Source: Miscanthus floridulus
Lineage: Eukaryota > Streptophyta > Magnoliopsida > Poales > Poaceae
Length of the DNA stretch: 64,000 bases
NCBI RefSeq assembly: GCF_019320115.1
Contig: NC_089591.1
Span: forward strand, 21,802,502-21,866,501
Direction: 5' to 3'
Made by a program: the position numbers and the translations under genes. The notes under the pieces are model-generated. The model was not told the origin of the DNA and ran no database searches. It worked only from the letters and a program-made list of their open reading frames with translations. Below, piece after piece: positions 45,179 through 55,600 of the stretch (the stretch's first letter is position 1; each line of letters begins with the position of its first letter).

Positions 45179-46158
45179 TAGCTCCTAGCCAAATAGGAAT
45201 GCGAGCTCGTTGACTTCCTATGCACCAATCACAATGTCTTCACATGGAAACCATCTGACATGCTGGGCATAGCATAGGACATCACCGAGCATGCACTATG
45301 CCTCATCTTGGGCTCGAAGCCTGCCAAGCAACGCCTGCGTTGCTTCAACGATGAGAGATGTAGGGCCATAGGTGAAGAGATTGCCAAACTCCTAGTAGCC
45401 AGATTCATTAGAGAGGTATTCCACTATGACTGGCTTGCCAATCCTGTTCTTGTTAAAAACAAGACCGAGAAATGGAGAATGTGTGTTGATTATACTGGCC
45501 TCAACAAAGCTTGTCCAAAGGATCACTTTCCTTTGCCACACATAGACCAGATAGTCGACTCCACCTCAGGATGCGAGATCCTCTCCTTTTTGGATGCCTA
45601 CTTAGTCTATCACCAGATTATGATGAAAGAGAATGATCAGCTTGCAACCTCATTCATCACCCTGTATCATTTATACTATTATGTAACCATGCCCTTTGGT
45701 CTGAAGAATGCTGGCACCACCTACCAAAGGTGCATGCAGCAATGCTTCGTCTATCAAATCGACCCGCTCGATCAGCCTGATCAAACCGAGCGGCTAAAAG
45801 CAACAATCACCATCTATGTTGATGACATAGTGGTCAAAACGGCTCAAGCTTAGGACCTAATCACGAACTCGGCCGCAACATTCACGAACCTCCGAAGGTT
45901 CAACATCAAATTGAATCCCAAAAATGTGTTTTTAGGGTTCCGAAGGGGAAGCTGCTTTGATACATCATGTTCGAACGTGGTATCGAGGCCAACCCTAAAA
46001 AAATCATGGCCATCTCCAACATGGGCCCTATATGCAATGTCAAGGGCGTACAAAGGCTCACCGGCTATCTGGCCACCCTGAGCTGGTTCATCTCTTGGCT
46101 CAGCAAGCGAGGGATGCCTCTCTACATGCTACTCAAAAGGATAGATAGATTTGTCTAG
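45179..46158 (+). pseudogene. Tat-like reverse transcriptase
   Basis: In-frame TAG codons stand at 45179, 45194 and 45275 before the long open part 45308-45853. That part contains NPVLVKNKTEKWRMCVDYT, LNKACPKDHFPLPHID, VTMPFGLKNAGTTYQR and the catalytic YVDD at 45815-45826. The insert before YVDD (QIDPLDQPDQTE) is characteristic of this lineage. TAG at 45851 and a frame change near 45955 follow. 45967-46158 carries the connection segment (GVQRLTGYLATLSWFISW) and ends in TAG at 46156. Confidence 0.85.
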
Positions 46159-47120
46159 ACTGAGGAAGCACAGCAGGCTTTGGAGAGCCTCAAAGCATCA
46201 CTGACATCTTCCCCAATCCTCGTCGCTCCCGAATGGGGAGAACCCCTCCTCCTCTACATCACGGCAAGCAACCACGTGGTAAGCACCGCCCAAGTTGTCA
46301 AAAGGGAGGAGCCAGGACACCACCTTAAGGTCCAATGACCCGCATACTTTGTTGGACAGGTACTCACTGACCCCAAGGTCCGGTACCCCTAGGTGCAAAA
46401 ACTCCTATATGCCATGCTGATGGCGACCCAAAAGCTCCTGCACTACTTCACCAACCACGAAGTCACGGTCATCACTTCATACCCGCTCAGAGACATCATC
46501 CACAACCGAGACGCCGTGGGACGAATCTCCAAGTGGGCACTCAAACTCATGGGCCACGACATCATGTATATCCCCCATACTGCTATTAAGTCTTAGGCTC
46601 ACTCGAACTCATGGGCCATGACATCAGGTATATCCCCCATACCGCTATTAAGTCTCAGGCTCTCATGGATTTTGTCGCCGAATGGACAGAGGTCCAGCTA
46701 CTGACCCTAGATGTCACCCATGAGTACTGGATGATGTACTTCGATGGGTCCATAATGGCACCCGGCTCGTGGGCTGGGGTGGTTCTAATCTCCCCATATG
46801 TGAGTAGGCTCCGCTACGCCATCTGCCTTCATTTTTTGGCCTCAAATAATGCCATAGAATACGAGGCCCTCATCAACAGACTACGCATCATCGTCGAGCT
46901 TGGCGCTACATGACTCTATGTTCGTGGTGACTTAGAGCTAGTTGTCGACCAGGTCATGAAGGAGTCCTCCTACAAAAGCCGCCTCATGGCAATATACTGC
47001 CAAGAGGTGCAAAAGCTCAAGCACAAATTCTAGGGGATCGAGCTACATCACATCTCCCGAAAGGACAATGATGCTACCGATTTTCTCACAAAATTGGCCG
47101 CCAGGCGGGATCCATCTCTG
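46159..47120 (+). pseudogene. Tat-like double RNase H region
   Basis: The first RNase H is eroded (SSPILVAPEWGEPLLLYI; then TGA at 46336 and TAG at 46390). 46393-46596 reads QKLLYAMLMATQKLLHYF to IPHTAIKS and ends in TAG at 46594. A 62-bp tandem duplication (46539-46662) then shifts the frame. The second, archaeal-type RNase H follows with YFDGSIMAPGSWAGVVL, SNNAIEYEALINRL and YVRGDLELVVDQVM, up to about 47110. Two RNase H domains in a row is a hallmark of the Tat lineage. Confidence 0.8.
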
Positions 47121-47329
47121 AGTGGGGTCTTCATCAATGAGCTCCACAAGCGATCCGCCCGCAACCTCGAAGGTCCGATCTAGACACACACCGATGCCAA
47201 CCCGGCGCTCCGGGGCTCCGACCCTGACGCTAAACCGGTGCTTGGGGGCTCTGACCCTAGTGCCTCCATGATGATGTCCCCCGCTGATGTCTCTATGTTG
47301 GCACTCGATCAAACCAACTGGTGAGCACC

Positions 47330-48575
47330 ACTACTAGCCTACCTCCTCAAGGAGGTTCTCCCACCTAAAAGGACTGAAGCTTGATGGAACGCTCAACACG
47401 CCAAGATGTTCATCACCATCGGTGATGAACTCCACAAGTGAAGTCCATTGGGGGTACTCATGAAGTGCATCCCTACCAACCAAGGGAAATAGCTCCTCCT
47501 TGAGGTCCATGCCAGAATCTGCAAACATCATGTGGCCCCTAGGTCGCTAGTCAAAAAAGCCTTTCGCCAAAGTTTTTACTAGCCCACCACACTATGAGAT
47601 GTAGAGGAGGTTGACCGCAGGTGCGAGGGATGCCAGTTCTACTCTTGGCAAACTCATTTGCTGGCACAAGAGCTCCAAACCATCCCCATCACCTAGCCGT
47701 TCATGGTCTGCGGCCTCAACATGGTAGGACCCCTAAAAAGGGTTCGGGTGGCTTCACTCACCTACTCGTAGTAGTGGACAAATTCACCAAGTGGATAGAG
47801 GTGAAGCCCATCACCAACATCTGCTCAAAAGAGGCGGTCAAATTCTTCCTCAACATCATCTACCGATTCGGTGTTCCTAACTATATCATCACTGACCACG
47901 AAACTAACTTCACTAGGAAGAAGTTCCTAGACTTTAGTGATGGATATGACATCAGGATCGACTGGGCCTCAGTCAAACATCAATGTACTAATGGTCATGT
48001 CGAGCGTGCCAATGGCATGGTCCTCCAAGGACTTAAGCCATGCATCTTTGACTGACTCAACAAGTACGCAGGACGATGGGTTGCAGAGGTCCTAGCAATC
48101 CTTTGGAGCCTAAGAATGACCCCAAACCGATCCACAGGGTTCACACTCTTCTTCCTGGCCTACGGAGCTAAAGCAGTGCTGCCCTCCGACATCGACCATG
48201 GTGTCCCAAGAGTGAAGGCCTTCGACCGTGACCGAGCCATGGAGGCTCAACAAGACATAGTTGACCTCTCAACAAGGCATAGTTGACCTACTCGAGGAGG
48301 CCCATGAGATGACCGTCATCCACTCCACTCGCTACCAGTAGACTCTCCATAGGTACCATGAGAGGAAAATGAGAGGAAGGATCCTCGAGGTTGGTGACCA
48401 CATGCTTTGAAGGACCCAATCGACCAAGGAGAAGCACAAACTCTCTTTATCATGGGAAGGACCCTATACGGTGACCGAAGTGATCCGACCAGGCACCTAC
48501 CAACTAAAGGACAACAACAGCGATGTTCTCACCAACACTTGGAACATCGAACAGTTACGTTGTTTCTTCCCCTAA
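47330..48575 (+). pseudogene. Tat-like integrase
   Basis: The zinc-finger region is damaged (CEGCQFYSW remains near 47625-47650). The core is open at 47740-48055 with HLLVVVDKFTKWIEVKPI, IITDHETNFT and GHVERANGMVLQG, including two acidic catalytic positions and the final Glu. TGA at 48053-48055 follows GLKPCIFD. The C-terminal part continues with FTLFFLAYGAKAVLPSDI and a GPY-like PYTVTEVIRPGTYQL region near 48460-48510, then NTWNIEQLRCFFP and a stop at about 48573. Confidence 0.82.
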
Positions 48576-49109
48576 AATTCAGTCTTTACCATTTTCTTTC
48601 ATTCAACGTTCGCTCCTGCAAAGCACCCCGGCCCGAACACTTTTGGCCTGGGTCACTCGGGGGCTCCACGAGGGTGCGATACCACCTTTTTTTACTATCA
48701 TATGGTAAATACATCTTTTACCCAAACAAAAGGGTAGTCCATTCCTTTAATTATCTTACATAACTTTGCTTCAACATTTCAACCAATCGCACCCCGCCTC
48801 TACCTACGGTTACGAGTAGCTGAGCCTTGCGGGCCACACCTAGGCTCTTAAGGTTGCAGCCTACAGGATGAATGGGCAGGTGTGAAAAAGAAAGAATAAA
48901 AACAAAGCTATGCTAAGGTAAAAATAAGGAACGGACGGGACAAGCTTCCCCAAACAAAGTAATTCATCACAAAATGAAAATTGATGTATTCATCAATACA
49001 ACTATTCACACAGGGGCTCCCCATGAACTTAAACTAATACATCTGCTAGCTACTTCTACTGTGGCCACCCGGTGGCATCAGCTGACGACACGACCGACAA
49101 AGATAAAGG
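48576..49109 (+). other. 3' non-coding part of the Tat-like element
   Basis: No sense gene is seen. TCACTCGGGGGCTCCACGAG at about 48655 resembles the CTCGGGGGCT modules near the polypurine tract. Short frames here are not supported. Confidence 0.5.
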
Positions 49110-49335
49110 CTACTTGCCCTCCGATGGGGCAACGCTTGGCTCGGACGGAGCTTCCGACCCAACCTCCATGCCATCCATAGGCTGGGTGACATCTTCTTGA
49201 TGCACACCTTCAGCCACGTTCGCACGGCGAGCCACCATCACCCACAACATGGATACTTGCTTGGCCAACAAACTGTGTGTGTGGCAGCAAGCTTTCCCCG
49301 AGCGCATAGATGGCGTCCGCGCTCTAGTCATTGGT
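49110..49335 (-). pseudogene. C-terminal part of the Tat antisense ORF
   Basis: On the minus strand the sequence reads LLAKQVSMLWVMVARRANVA and ends in VAPSEGK and a stop at 49110. It is the tail of the antisense protein whose N-terminal part lies at 54848-55600; the Reina-like element (49341-54842) now separates the two. Helical character and position fit the known antisense ORF of Tat elements. Confidence 0.55.
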
Positions 49336-49340
49336 GTACC

Positions 49341-49669
49341 TGATACGAACCTGAACCTTCCCTTTGGTCGATCGGAGATTGTATGTGTGCGGAGAGGCCG
49401 GATGCAGGACACGGCGGCGGGGCGCCGTGATTGCGAGGTGAAGGAGAAGAACAGGCGGCGGCTAGGGCAACTCCCAGCTCCCAAGGGAAGCCGAGTAAGT
49501 ATATTACTCTTGCTTAATTATCCAAGTGTCTCACAATTGATATTTATAGCTAATGGAAATAATAGAAATAATACTATGGGCCTTTAGGCCTCCCCTAACC
49601 CATCCGGCTGCTATCAGCCATTAGCCACTAATGGGCCGGCGCCTTTGATACTGGACGCCGGTCATAACA
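49341..49669 (-). repeat. 3' LTR of the Reina-like element
   Basis: TGATACGAACC to GGTCATAACA in plus orientation. On the element's own strand it starts TGTTATGACCGG. The end of the pol frame (stop at 49621-49623) lies 49 bp inside this LTR. Confidence 0.9.
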
Positions 49670-50202
49670 TCTCTCCCCGCGTTGACAAACAGCTCGTCCT
49701 CGAGCTGTACATCGGGGTAGAGGGCTTTGAAGTCATCGAGAGCTTCCCATGTCGCAGCAGTAGGCGGAAGGCCGTGCCATTTGACCAACAGCTTCCAATG
49801 GCCGCGGCACAGCTCAGCGCGCACAACCTGCTCCGGGGCCGGTAGCAGACGCCCCTCGGAAATGGGTGGCACCACCGCCAGCGTCGCCGGAGGATCACCC
49901 CGCCACTGCTTGAGCAGCCCGACATGGAAGACATCATGGAGGCGTGCAGTCTCGGGCAGCTGTAGATGATAGGCCACATGCCCAATGCGTTCCAGTACGC
50001 GGAACGACCTAGCATAGCGAGGACGAAGCTTGCCCTTGGCCGGTGTCGCTAGCGTGTGGGTGGGACGGTGAAGAAGTCGAAGCAGCACCCAATCGCCCAC
50101 AGCGAAGTCCACAGCCCGATGGTGCCCGTCGTAGCGCTCCTTGGCGTGTTGTTGTGCCTGGACGAGGCGCTCCTGGACCTCGACCAGGAATGCGTCGCGG
50201 TC
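49621..50202 (-). pseudogene. Reina-like pol C-terminus (GPF and chromodomain-like region)
   Basis: This piece is in the same frame as the long pol block and is separated from it only by TAG at 50203-50205. It reads VGDWVLLRLLHRPTHTLA, then SFRVLERIGHVAYHLQLPE and DVFHVGLLKQW (the integrase C-terminal domain). The chromodomain-like LLVKWHGLPPTAATWEALDD, with the W...WE pattern, follows. The frame ends at 49621 inside the LTR. Such domains are thought to bind chromatin marks and guide integration. Confidence 0.82.
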
Positions 50203-53106
50203 CTAGAGCATGGCGTCTGCGTCCTCCGTCTCAGCCGCCCCCTCCTGGTCGGGCAGCAGGGAAGGCGGTTGCCGGCCGTAGACAATCTCGAACGGAGTCG
50301 CACGAAGCGCCGTGTGGTAAGACGTGTTGTAGCAGTACTCTGCCCAAGATAGCCAGTCGACCCATGAGCACGGCCTGTCACCGGTCGCACAACGCAAGTA
50401 CATGGCGATCACTTTGTTGACGATCTCAGACTGGCCGTCCGTCTGAGGATGGAAGGCCGTGCTGAGCCGCTGCTGCACACCTGCAAGGCGAAACAAATCC
50501 CTCCACAAGTGGCTGGTGAAGACCGGATCGCGGTTGCTGACGATGGAATTGGGGAAGCCATGAAGCTGCACGATCCCGTCGAAGAAGGCGCGAGCCACAG
50601 ACGCGGCCGTGTAAGGGTGGCTGAGGGCGATGAAGTGCGCGTACTTGGAGAAGCGATCCACCACCGTTAGAATCACAGATTTACCATGGACCTTGGGAAG
50701 GGCGTCGATGAAATCCATGGAGATGTCGGCCCACACTTGGGACGGCACATCCAAGGGCTGCAGTAGACCGGCCGGTTGTGTCATGGGCGTTTTGTTGCGC
50801 TGACACACACCACACGTGCGGACATAGTCTTGTACAAGCTTGCGGTCGCCGGGGAAATAGAAGTCGCTGCGCAGACGCACGAGGGTCTTCTGGACGCCCT
50901 CATGGCCCGTGGAATGCACCAAGGTCACCACCTGATGGCGCAAGTCCTGCAGGTCAGGAACGTATACACGTTTGCCATGAAGGAGGAAGCCGTCCGCGGT
51001 GGTCCAGGGCGCCTCCAGCGTCCCCGCGGCCTGCTGCTGCAAGAGGCCACGTGCCACTGGGTCCTCCCTGGTGGCTGCCCTGATGTCGTCATAGATGGCG
51101 AAGGACGGCCCAGACAAGGGAAATGCTGCCACTACGTCCTCGTCACGGCGGGACAGTGCATCCGCCACCGAGTTGAGTCGACCGGGGCGGTATTCCACCG
51201 TGAAGTCAAATCCGAGTAGCTTGCTAACCCACTGATGTTGCGGAAGGGTGGAAAGCCATTGGTCGAGCAGGAACTTTAGACTGTAGTGGTCGGTGCGGAC
51301 GAGGAAACGGCGTCCCCACAAGTACGGCCGCCAGTGGCGGACCGCCTGCACCAGTCCGATGAGCTCGCGCTCATAGGTCGTGAGCTTGACGTGGCGCGCG
51401 ACGAAGGGTCTGCTGAAGAACGCCAGGGGGCCCGACCCCTGGTGGAGGACGGCGCCGAAGCCGGCACCTGAGGCGTCACAGTCAACGACGAACTCGCTAG
51501 TGAAATCCGGCATTTGCAAAACAGGGGCGGATGACAAGGCCCTCTTGAGGGCGTCGAAGGCCTCCGCCGCCTCCGGCGTCCAGGCGAACGCCTCCTTGCG
51601 CAGGAGACGAGTGAGTGGAGCAGCGATGGAGCCGAAGTCGCGGATGAACTTGCGGTAGTAGCCCGCAAGCCCGAGGAAGCCTCGGACGCCCCGGGGTGAA
51701 CGCGGCGTCGGCCACGAGGAGACCGCAGCCACCTTGTCGCTGTCCATAGCGACGCCGTCGGCGGAGATGACGTGCCCGAGGTAGTTGACGGAGAGCGTCC
51801 CAAAGGAGCACTTGGACCTCTTCAAGTAGAGGCCATGGGCCTTCAAGGCGGAGAAGGCGAGGCCGACATGCTGGAGGTGCTCGGACCACGAAGAGCTGTA
51901 GATCAAGATGTCATCAAAGAAGACCAGCACGAACCTGCGAAGAAAGGGCCGGAGGACGTCGTTCATCAGGGCTTGGAAAGTTGCCGGGGCGTTGGACAGC
52001 CCAAACGGCATTACCAAGAACTCGAAGTGGCCGTGGTGGGTGCGGAAAGTGGTCTTCTCAATGTCCGCCGGGTGCATGCGCACTTGGTGATAGCCCGAGC
52101 GGAGGTCGAGCTTGGTGAAGAAGCGTGCCCCGCGTAGCTCGTCGAGGAGCTCGTCGACCACCGGGATCGGGAACTTGTCCTTGGACGTCTTGTCGTTGAG
52201 CGCGCGGTAGTCGATGCAGAACCGCCATGACCCGTCCGACTTCTTAACGAGCAGCACAGGGGCGGAGAATGGTGACGAGCTCGGCCAAATGATGCCCTGC
52301 TCCAACATGGCGGCGCATTGCCGCTCCAGCTCATCCTTCTGGAGCTGCGGGTACCGGTAGGGCCGCACCGCCACTAGCGCGGTCCCCGGTAGGAGGTGGA
52401 TGCGGTGGTCGTAGGTGCGCCTGGGCGGAAGACCACGCGGCTCGTCGAAGACGGCCCCATGTTGCTGCAGGAGCTGGTCCAGCAGTGGCCGCTGCTGGTC
52501 AGGCGTGGCTGCGGCCAGGTGCTGCTGGTGTGTCGACGCACCCGGTGCGCCCATGCACTGCCACGTGACGCGCTGGTCACCGCGCTGGAAGGAGACGGTG
52601 AGGCCCTCGAAGTCCCACAGGAGGGGCCCCAAAGCTCCCAGGAAGTCGACGCCGAGGATGAAGTCGAAGCAGCCGAGGGCGAGCCCCACACACGTGACGG
52701 AGAAGGACTCGCCACCGATGAGGACGGGCAGATCACGGGCGATTCCCTCACACGGCAAACGCTCCCCGTTCGCGACAGTGACACAGAGGTTGTTGCCGCC
52801 ATGCGGAACAATCCCTAGGCGTCGCATGATTGTACTCTGGAGGAAGGTGTGTGTGGAGCCAGTGTCCAGCAGGGCGAGGAGACGTTCCCCGTTGATGGTG
52901 ACGGGCAGCAGCATGGTGTGGTAGGTGCGGATCCCTGCAAGAGCGTACACGGAGACCACCAGAGCATTAGCAGTAGCCCCCTCTAGTGGTGCCGTGTGGT
53001 CCTCGGCCGCGGCGTCTGCGGCGGTCTCTGCCCCGGTGAAGGCGTCGTCGTCGATGTAGTCGGAGGACTCCAGGTAGAAGACACGCGGGCAGATGTGGCC
53101 GCGCAC
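50203..53106 (-). pseudogene. Reina-like pol: protease, RT, RNase H, integrase
   Basis: Open for 967 codons, the longest frame in the window. Counting from its first codon, the protease active site DTGS is at residues 81-84, SDGSWRFCIDYRALN at about 290-304, FFDD (the RT catalytic box) at about 396-399, RNase H (FVVDCDASGAGFGAVL) in the 530s, and the integrase zinc finger (HEGVQ...CGVCQRNK) after about residue 710. The core (WADISMDFIDALPKVHG, SNRDPVFTSHLW, TDGQSEIVNKV) follows. The apparent first codon is GTG; the frame really continues upstream through the knuckle and is cut by TAG at 53110 and 53137. TAG at 50203 ends it. All catalytic motifs seen are unmutated. Confidence 0.9.
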
Positions 53107-54499
53107 GTACTACTCATCGCAGTTGTAGCAAAGCCCCTAGCGACGGCGCTCGAGCATCTCCGCCGGTGTCAAGCGACAGAAGGTGCGGGTGGGCGTAGCG
53201 GGGCTGGTCGGACTCGGCGCAGCAGGAGCGGGCGCACCGGCTGGAGTCCCTCCCCCAGCGGGCGAGCAAGCCAAAGGAGTCTGCCGCTGGGGAGGGCGAG
53301 CGCCACGCTGTGCTGGTGCCATGAGGGCCGTGGCCTTGCGTTCGAAGGTGCGCGCCAGGTACATGGCCATCTGGAGGTCACCTGGGTCGTGCATCTCCAT
53401 GTCCACGCGGAGGTGGTCAGGCAGGCCACCCACGAAGAGTTCCGCTTTTTGGCGGGTGGAGATGTCCCGGGCGTGGGCCAGGACCGCTTGAAAACGGCCT
53501 GCGAACTCGTCCACCGTGGAGTAAAAGGGCAGCCGGCCCAGCTCTGCCAGGCGAGTGCCACGAATGGGCGGTCCGAAGCGAAGGCGACACAAGTCCTTGA
53601 ACCGATCCCATGGCGGCTGGCCCTCGTCCTGCTCGAGGGCATAGTACCACGTCTGGGCGTCACCCGTGAGGTGATAGGACGCCATCCAGGTGCGCTGCGA
53701 TGCCGGCGTGAGTTGGCCGCGGAAGAATTGTTCACAGTGCATGAGCCAGTTCAGCGGATCGACGGAGCCATCGTACGTCGTGAACTCGATCTTGTGGAAC
53801 TTGGGCGGCCCGTTGCCCTGCGCTGATTCCGGGGTGCCCTCCCCGTAGCCTGGTGCGTGGTAGGATGGAGGCGATGGCGCCATGCTGCTGCCAGGGAGGA
53901 GGAGACCGTTCGTGCCGCCGTAGAGGGTTCCCGACACCCTCGGTGCGCCATGATCGGGCACATGTGACCGGGGGGGGCACCGACGTGTAGACCGGCCCTG
54001 ATGAGTTCAGCGCCCATGGCGGAATCTGGGATGGCGACGGCGGAAAACGGAGCTGATGGATTGGAACGGACGACACCGTAGGCGACAATGCCGTCGAGAG
54101 CCCTACGTCGGAGGGCATCCCATGGGAGTAGGAGGCCGGCTGGGCGTGCTAAAGGGCGACCGACGGGGGCAGCGGAGGCAGGAGCGGCTGGAGCGGCGGC
54201 GCGCCATACTGCAGTTGTGGTGCGCCAAACTGTGGAGGCGAGGTGTTGAAGAGCTAGAGCATGGTGTTCATCGTGAGGCGTAGCTTGGCCAAACCATGGC
54301 TGAGGTCGACGATCGTGTCTGTCGTCTGTTCAAGCGTGAAGACGGCGCGCGGCACCCTTGGCGCGCCCTGGGCCAGCGGCTGCGAGGAGGTCGGCACCAG
54401 GGCCGATGTTGAGGCGGCAGCCTGGGGCAGGATGCCGGAGGCGGAAGGCGCCGGCGTGGATGAGGGTGGAACGGCGGCGGTGGAGGGTTGGATCGACAT
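53107..54499 (-). pseudogene. Reina-like gag
   Basis: The probable start is the ATG at 54497-54499, right beside the primer site. The N-terminal frame is Pro/Ala/Ser-rich and cut by TAG at 54254-54256 and 54149-54151. A frameshift maps to a run of eight G at 53970-53977, after which 53961-53137 is open, with KIEFTTYDGSVDPLNWLMHC, LTGDAQTWYYALEQD and DLCRLRFGPPIRGT, the retrotransposon-gag core. The zinc knuckle CYNCDE lies just after TAG at 53137 and is split by TAG at 53110. Gag and pol share one frame after the G run, so they were probably one polyprotein. Confidence 0.82.
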
Positions 54500-54500
54500 G

Positions 54501-54510
54501 GCTGATACCA
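54501..54510 (-). other. Primer-binding site of the Reina-like element
   Basis: The minus strand reads TGGTATCAGC three bases after the LTR end at 54514. This matches the iMet-tRNA site; the gag ATG follows almost at once. Confidence 0.8.
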
Positions 54511-54513
54511 GGT

Positions 54514-54842
54514 TGATACGAACCTGAACCTTCCCTTTGGTCGATCGGAGATTGTATGTGTGCGGAGAGGCCGGATGCAGGACACGGCGGCGGGGCGCCA
54601 TGATTGCGAGGTGAAGGAGAAGAACAGGAGGCGGCTAGGGCAACTCCCGGCTCCCAAGGGAAGCCGAGTAAGTATATTACTCTTGCTTAATTATCCAAGT
54701 GTCTCACAATTGATATTTATAGCTAATGGAAATAATAGAAATAATACTATGGGCCTTTAGGCCTCCCCTAACCCATCCGGCTGCTATCAGCCATTAGCCA
54801 CTAATGGGCCGGCGCCTTTGATACTGGACGCCGGTCATAACA
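54514..54842 (-). repeat. 5' LTR of the Reina-like element
   Basis: 329 bp, the same as the other copy except for three substitutions, all in the half nearest the primer site. It begins TGTTATGACCGGCG on the minus strand. Confidence 0.9.
54714..54722 (-). promoter_or_regulatory. Probable TATA box of the Reina-like LTR
   Basis: The minus strand reads CTATAAATA in TTAGCTATAAATATCAATTG, about 120 bp from the LTR start. The other LTR has the same box at 49541-49549. Confidence 0.55.
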
Positions 54843-54847
54843 GTACC

Positions 54848-55600
54848 CTCTATAGATAGCGGCAAAGTCTAGGTCTAGGTGTCTTTCAGAGGTAGGCACC
54901 AAGTACGACAACAAGTTCATAGGTTCACGAGCATCATCCAAGAGCATTTACTATGACCAGACATAACCACCACCGCAAGGACCCTGCCTGGTTCCACTCC
55001 CTTGACTTCAGCGAGCGCAATGGGTACCTCAAGAGCGTCGCACCCATAGATGCTTAGCAGAAGAGCATGGAGCTCCAAACTTTCCCATACAAATAGAGCA
55101 CCTCCTGGATAGGGACGTTGTCTGCCAAAGTATGGCCACCTTAGCTGGAGGATGTCTCTGACATCTCATCAAACTTTATGAGCTAGCTAACCTAAGCAGC
55201 TATTGGGGTGAAACCCGCCACCAGCGTGGTCCTAAGTGGCTTCCCCTCTGACAAAGCTTGCCCAGTGAAGATTCATCAGAAAAAATCCACATGTGGCTCC
55301 ATCGCGAGGAAGGTCTCACAGACGGGGATGAAGCCGGCGATGTGTAGCACCCTAGATAGATTGAGGTGCTATAGCTCCATGCCCCACTCATTGAGGAGCC
55401 CACGTAGGAACCAGTGCGCAAGGTATCCTAGCCCATCCTAATGGAGGGCGAGGAAGGAGACAACCTCACTAGCCCGAGGATGCAGAAAATCCTCCCCCAC
55501 GGGAGCCCTCCAGTGCGCCACCTCCTTCGATGGCAGCACCTCCTTCTCAGCGAAGGCAGACAGCACCGTCTCACTCACAACAGATGACCTCTAGCTCAAT
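54848..55600 (-). pseudogene. Tat antisense ORF, gypsy-type 'transposase' (PF04195-like), N-terminal part
   Basis: On the minus strand, about 55530-55200 reads PRASEVVSFLALH, a stop, then GLGYLAHWFLRGLLNEWGME, a TAG, HLNLSRVLHIAGFIPVCETF and LAMEPHVDFF. This is the pattern of the antisense protein of Tat elements, known as putative gypsy-type transposon domain. Downstream, toward 54848, residues such as LSEGKPLRTTLVAGF and a WW-containing stretch continue in another frame, with stops. The role of this protein is unknown; it is transcribed against gag-pol in other species. The Reina-like insertion split it from its C-terminus. Confidence 0.65.

Larger units (their letters stand above)
49341..54842 (-). 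mobile_element. Reina-like chromovirus, complete, nested in the Tat-like element
   Basis: Two 329-bp LTRs (49341-49669 and 54514-54842) differ at only three positions, and a perfect GTACC duplication flanks the element (49336-49340, 54843-54847). On the minus strand are an iMet-type primer site, gag, protease, RT, RNase H, integrase, a C-terminal chromodomain-like region and a polypurine tract (GCGGGGAGAGA beside 49670). Small size, short LTRs and a CYNCDE knuckle point to the Reina group. It is GC-rich compared with its surroundings. Five in-frame TAG stops and one homopolymer frameshift are the only large defects. It is the youngest insertion in the window. Confidence 0.85.

Noticed and set aside
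50043..53826. Many open frames on the plus strand opposite the Reina-like gag-pol (up to 276 codons)
   Set aside because: They are shadows produced by the GC-rich codon use of the real minus-strand gag-pol; none has a motif.
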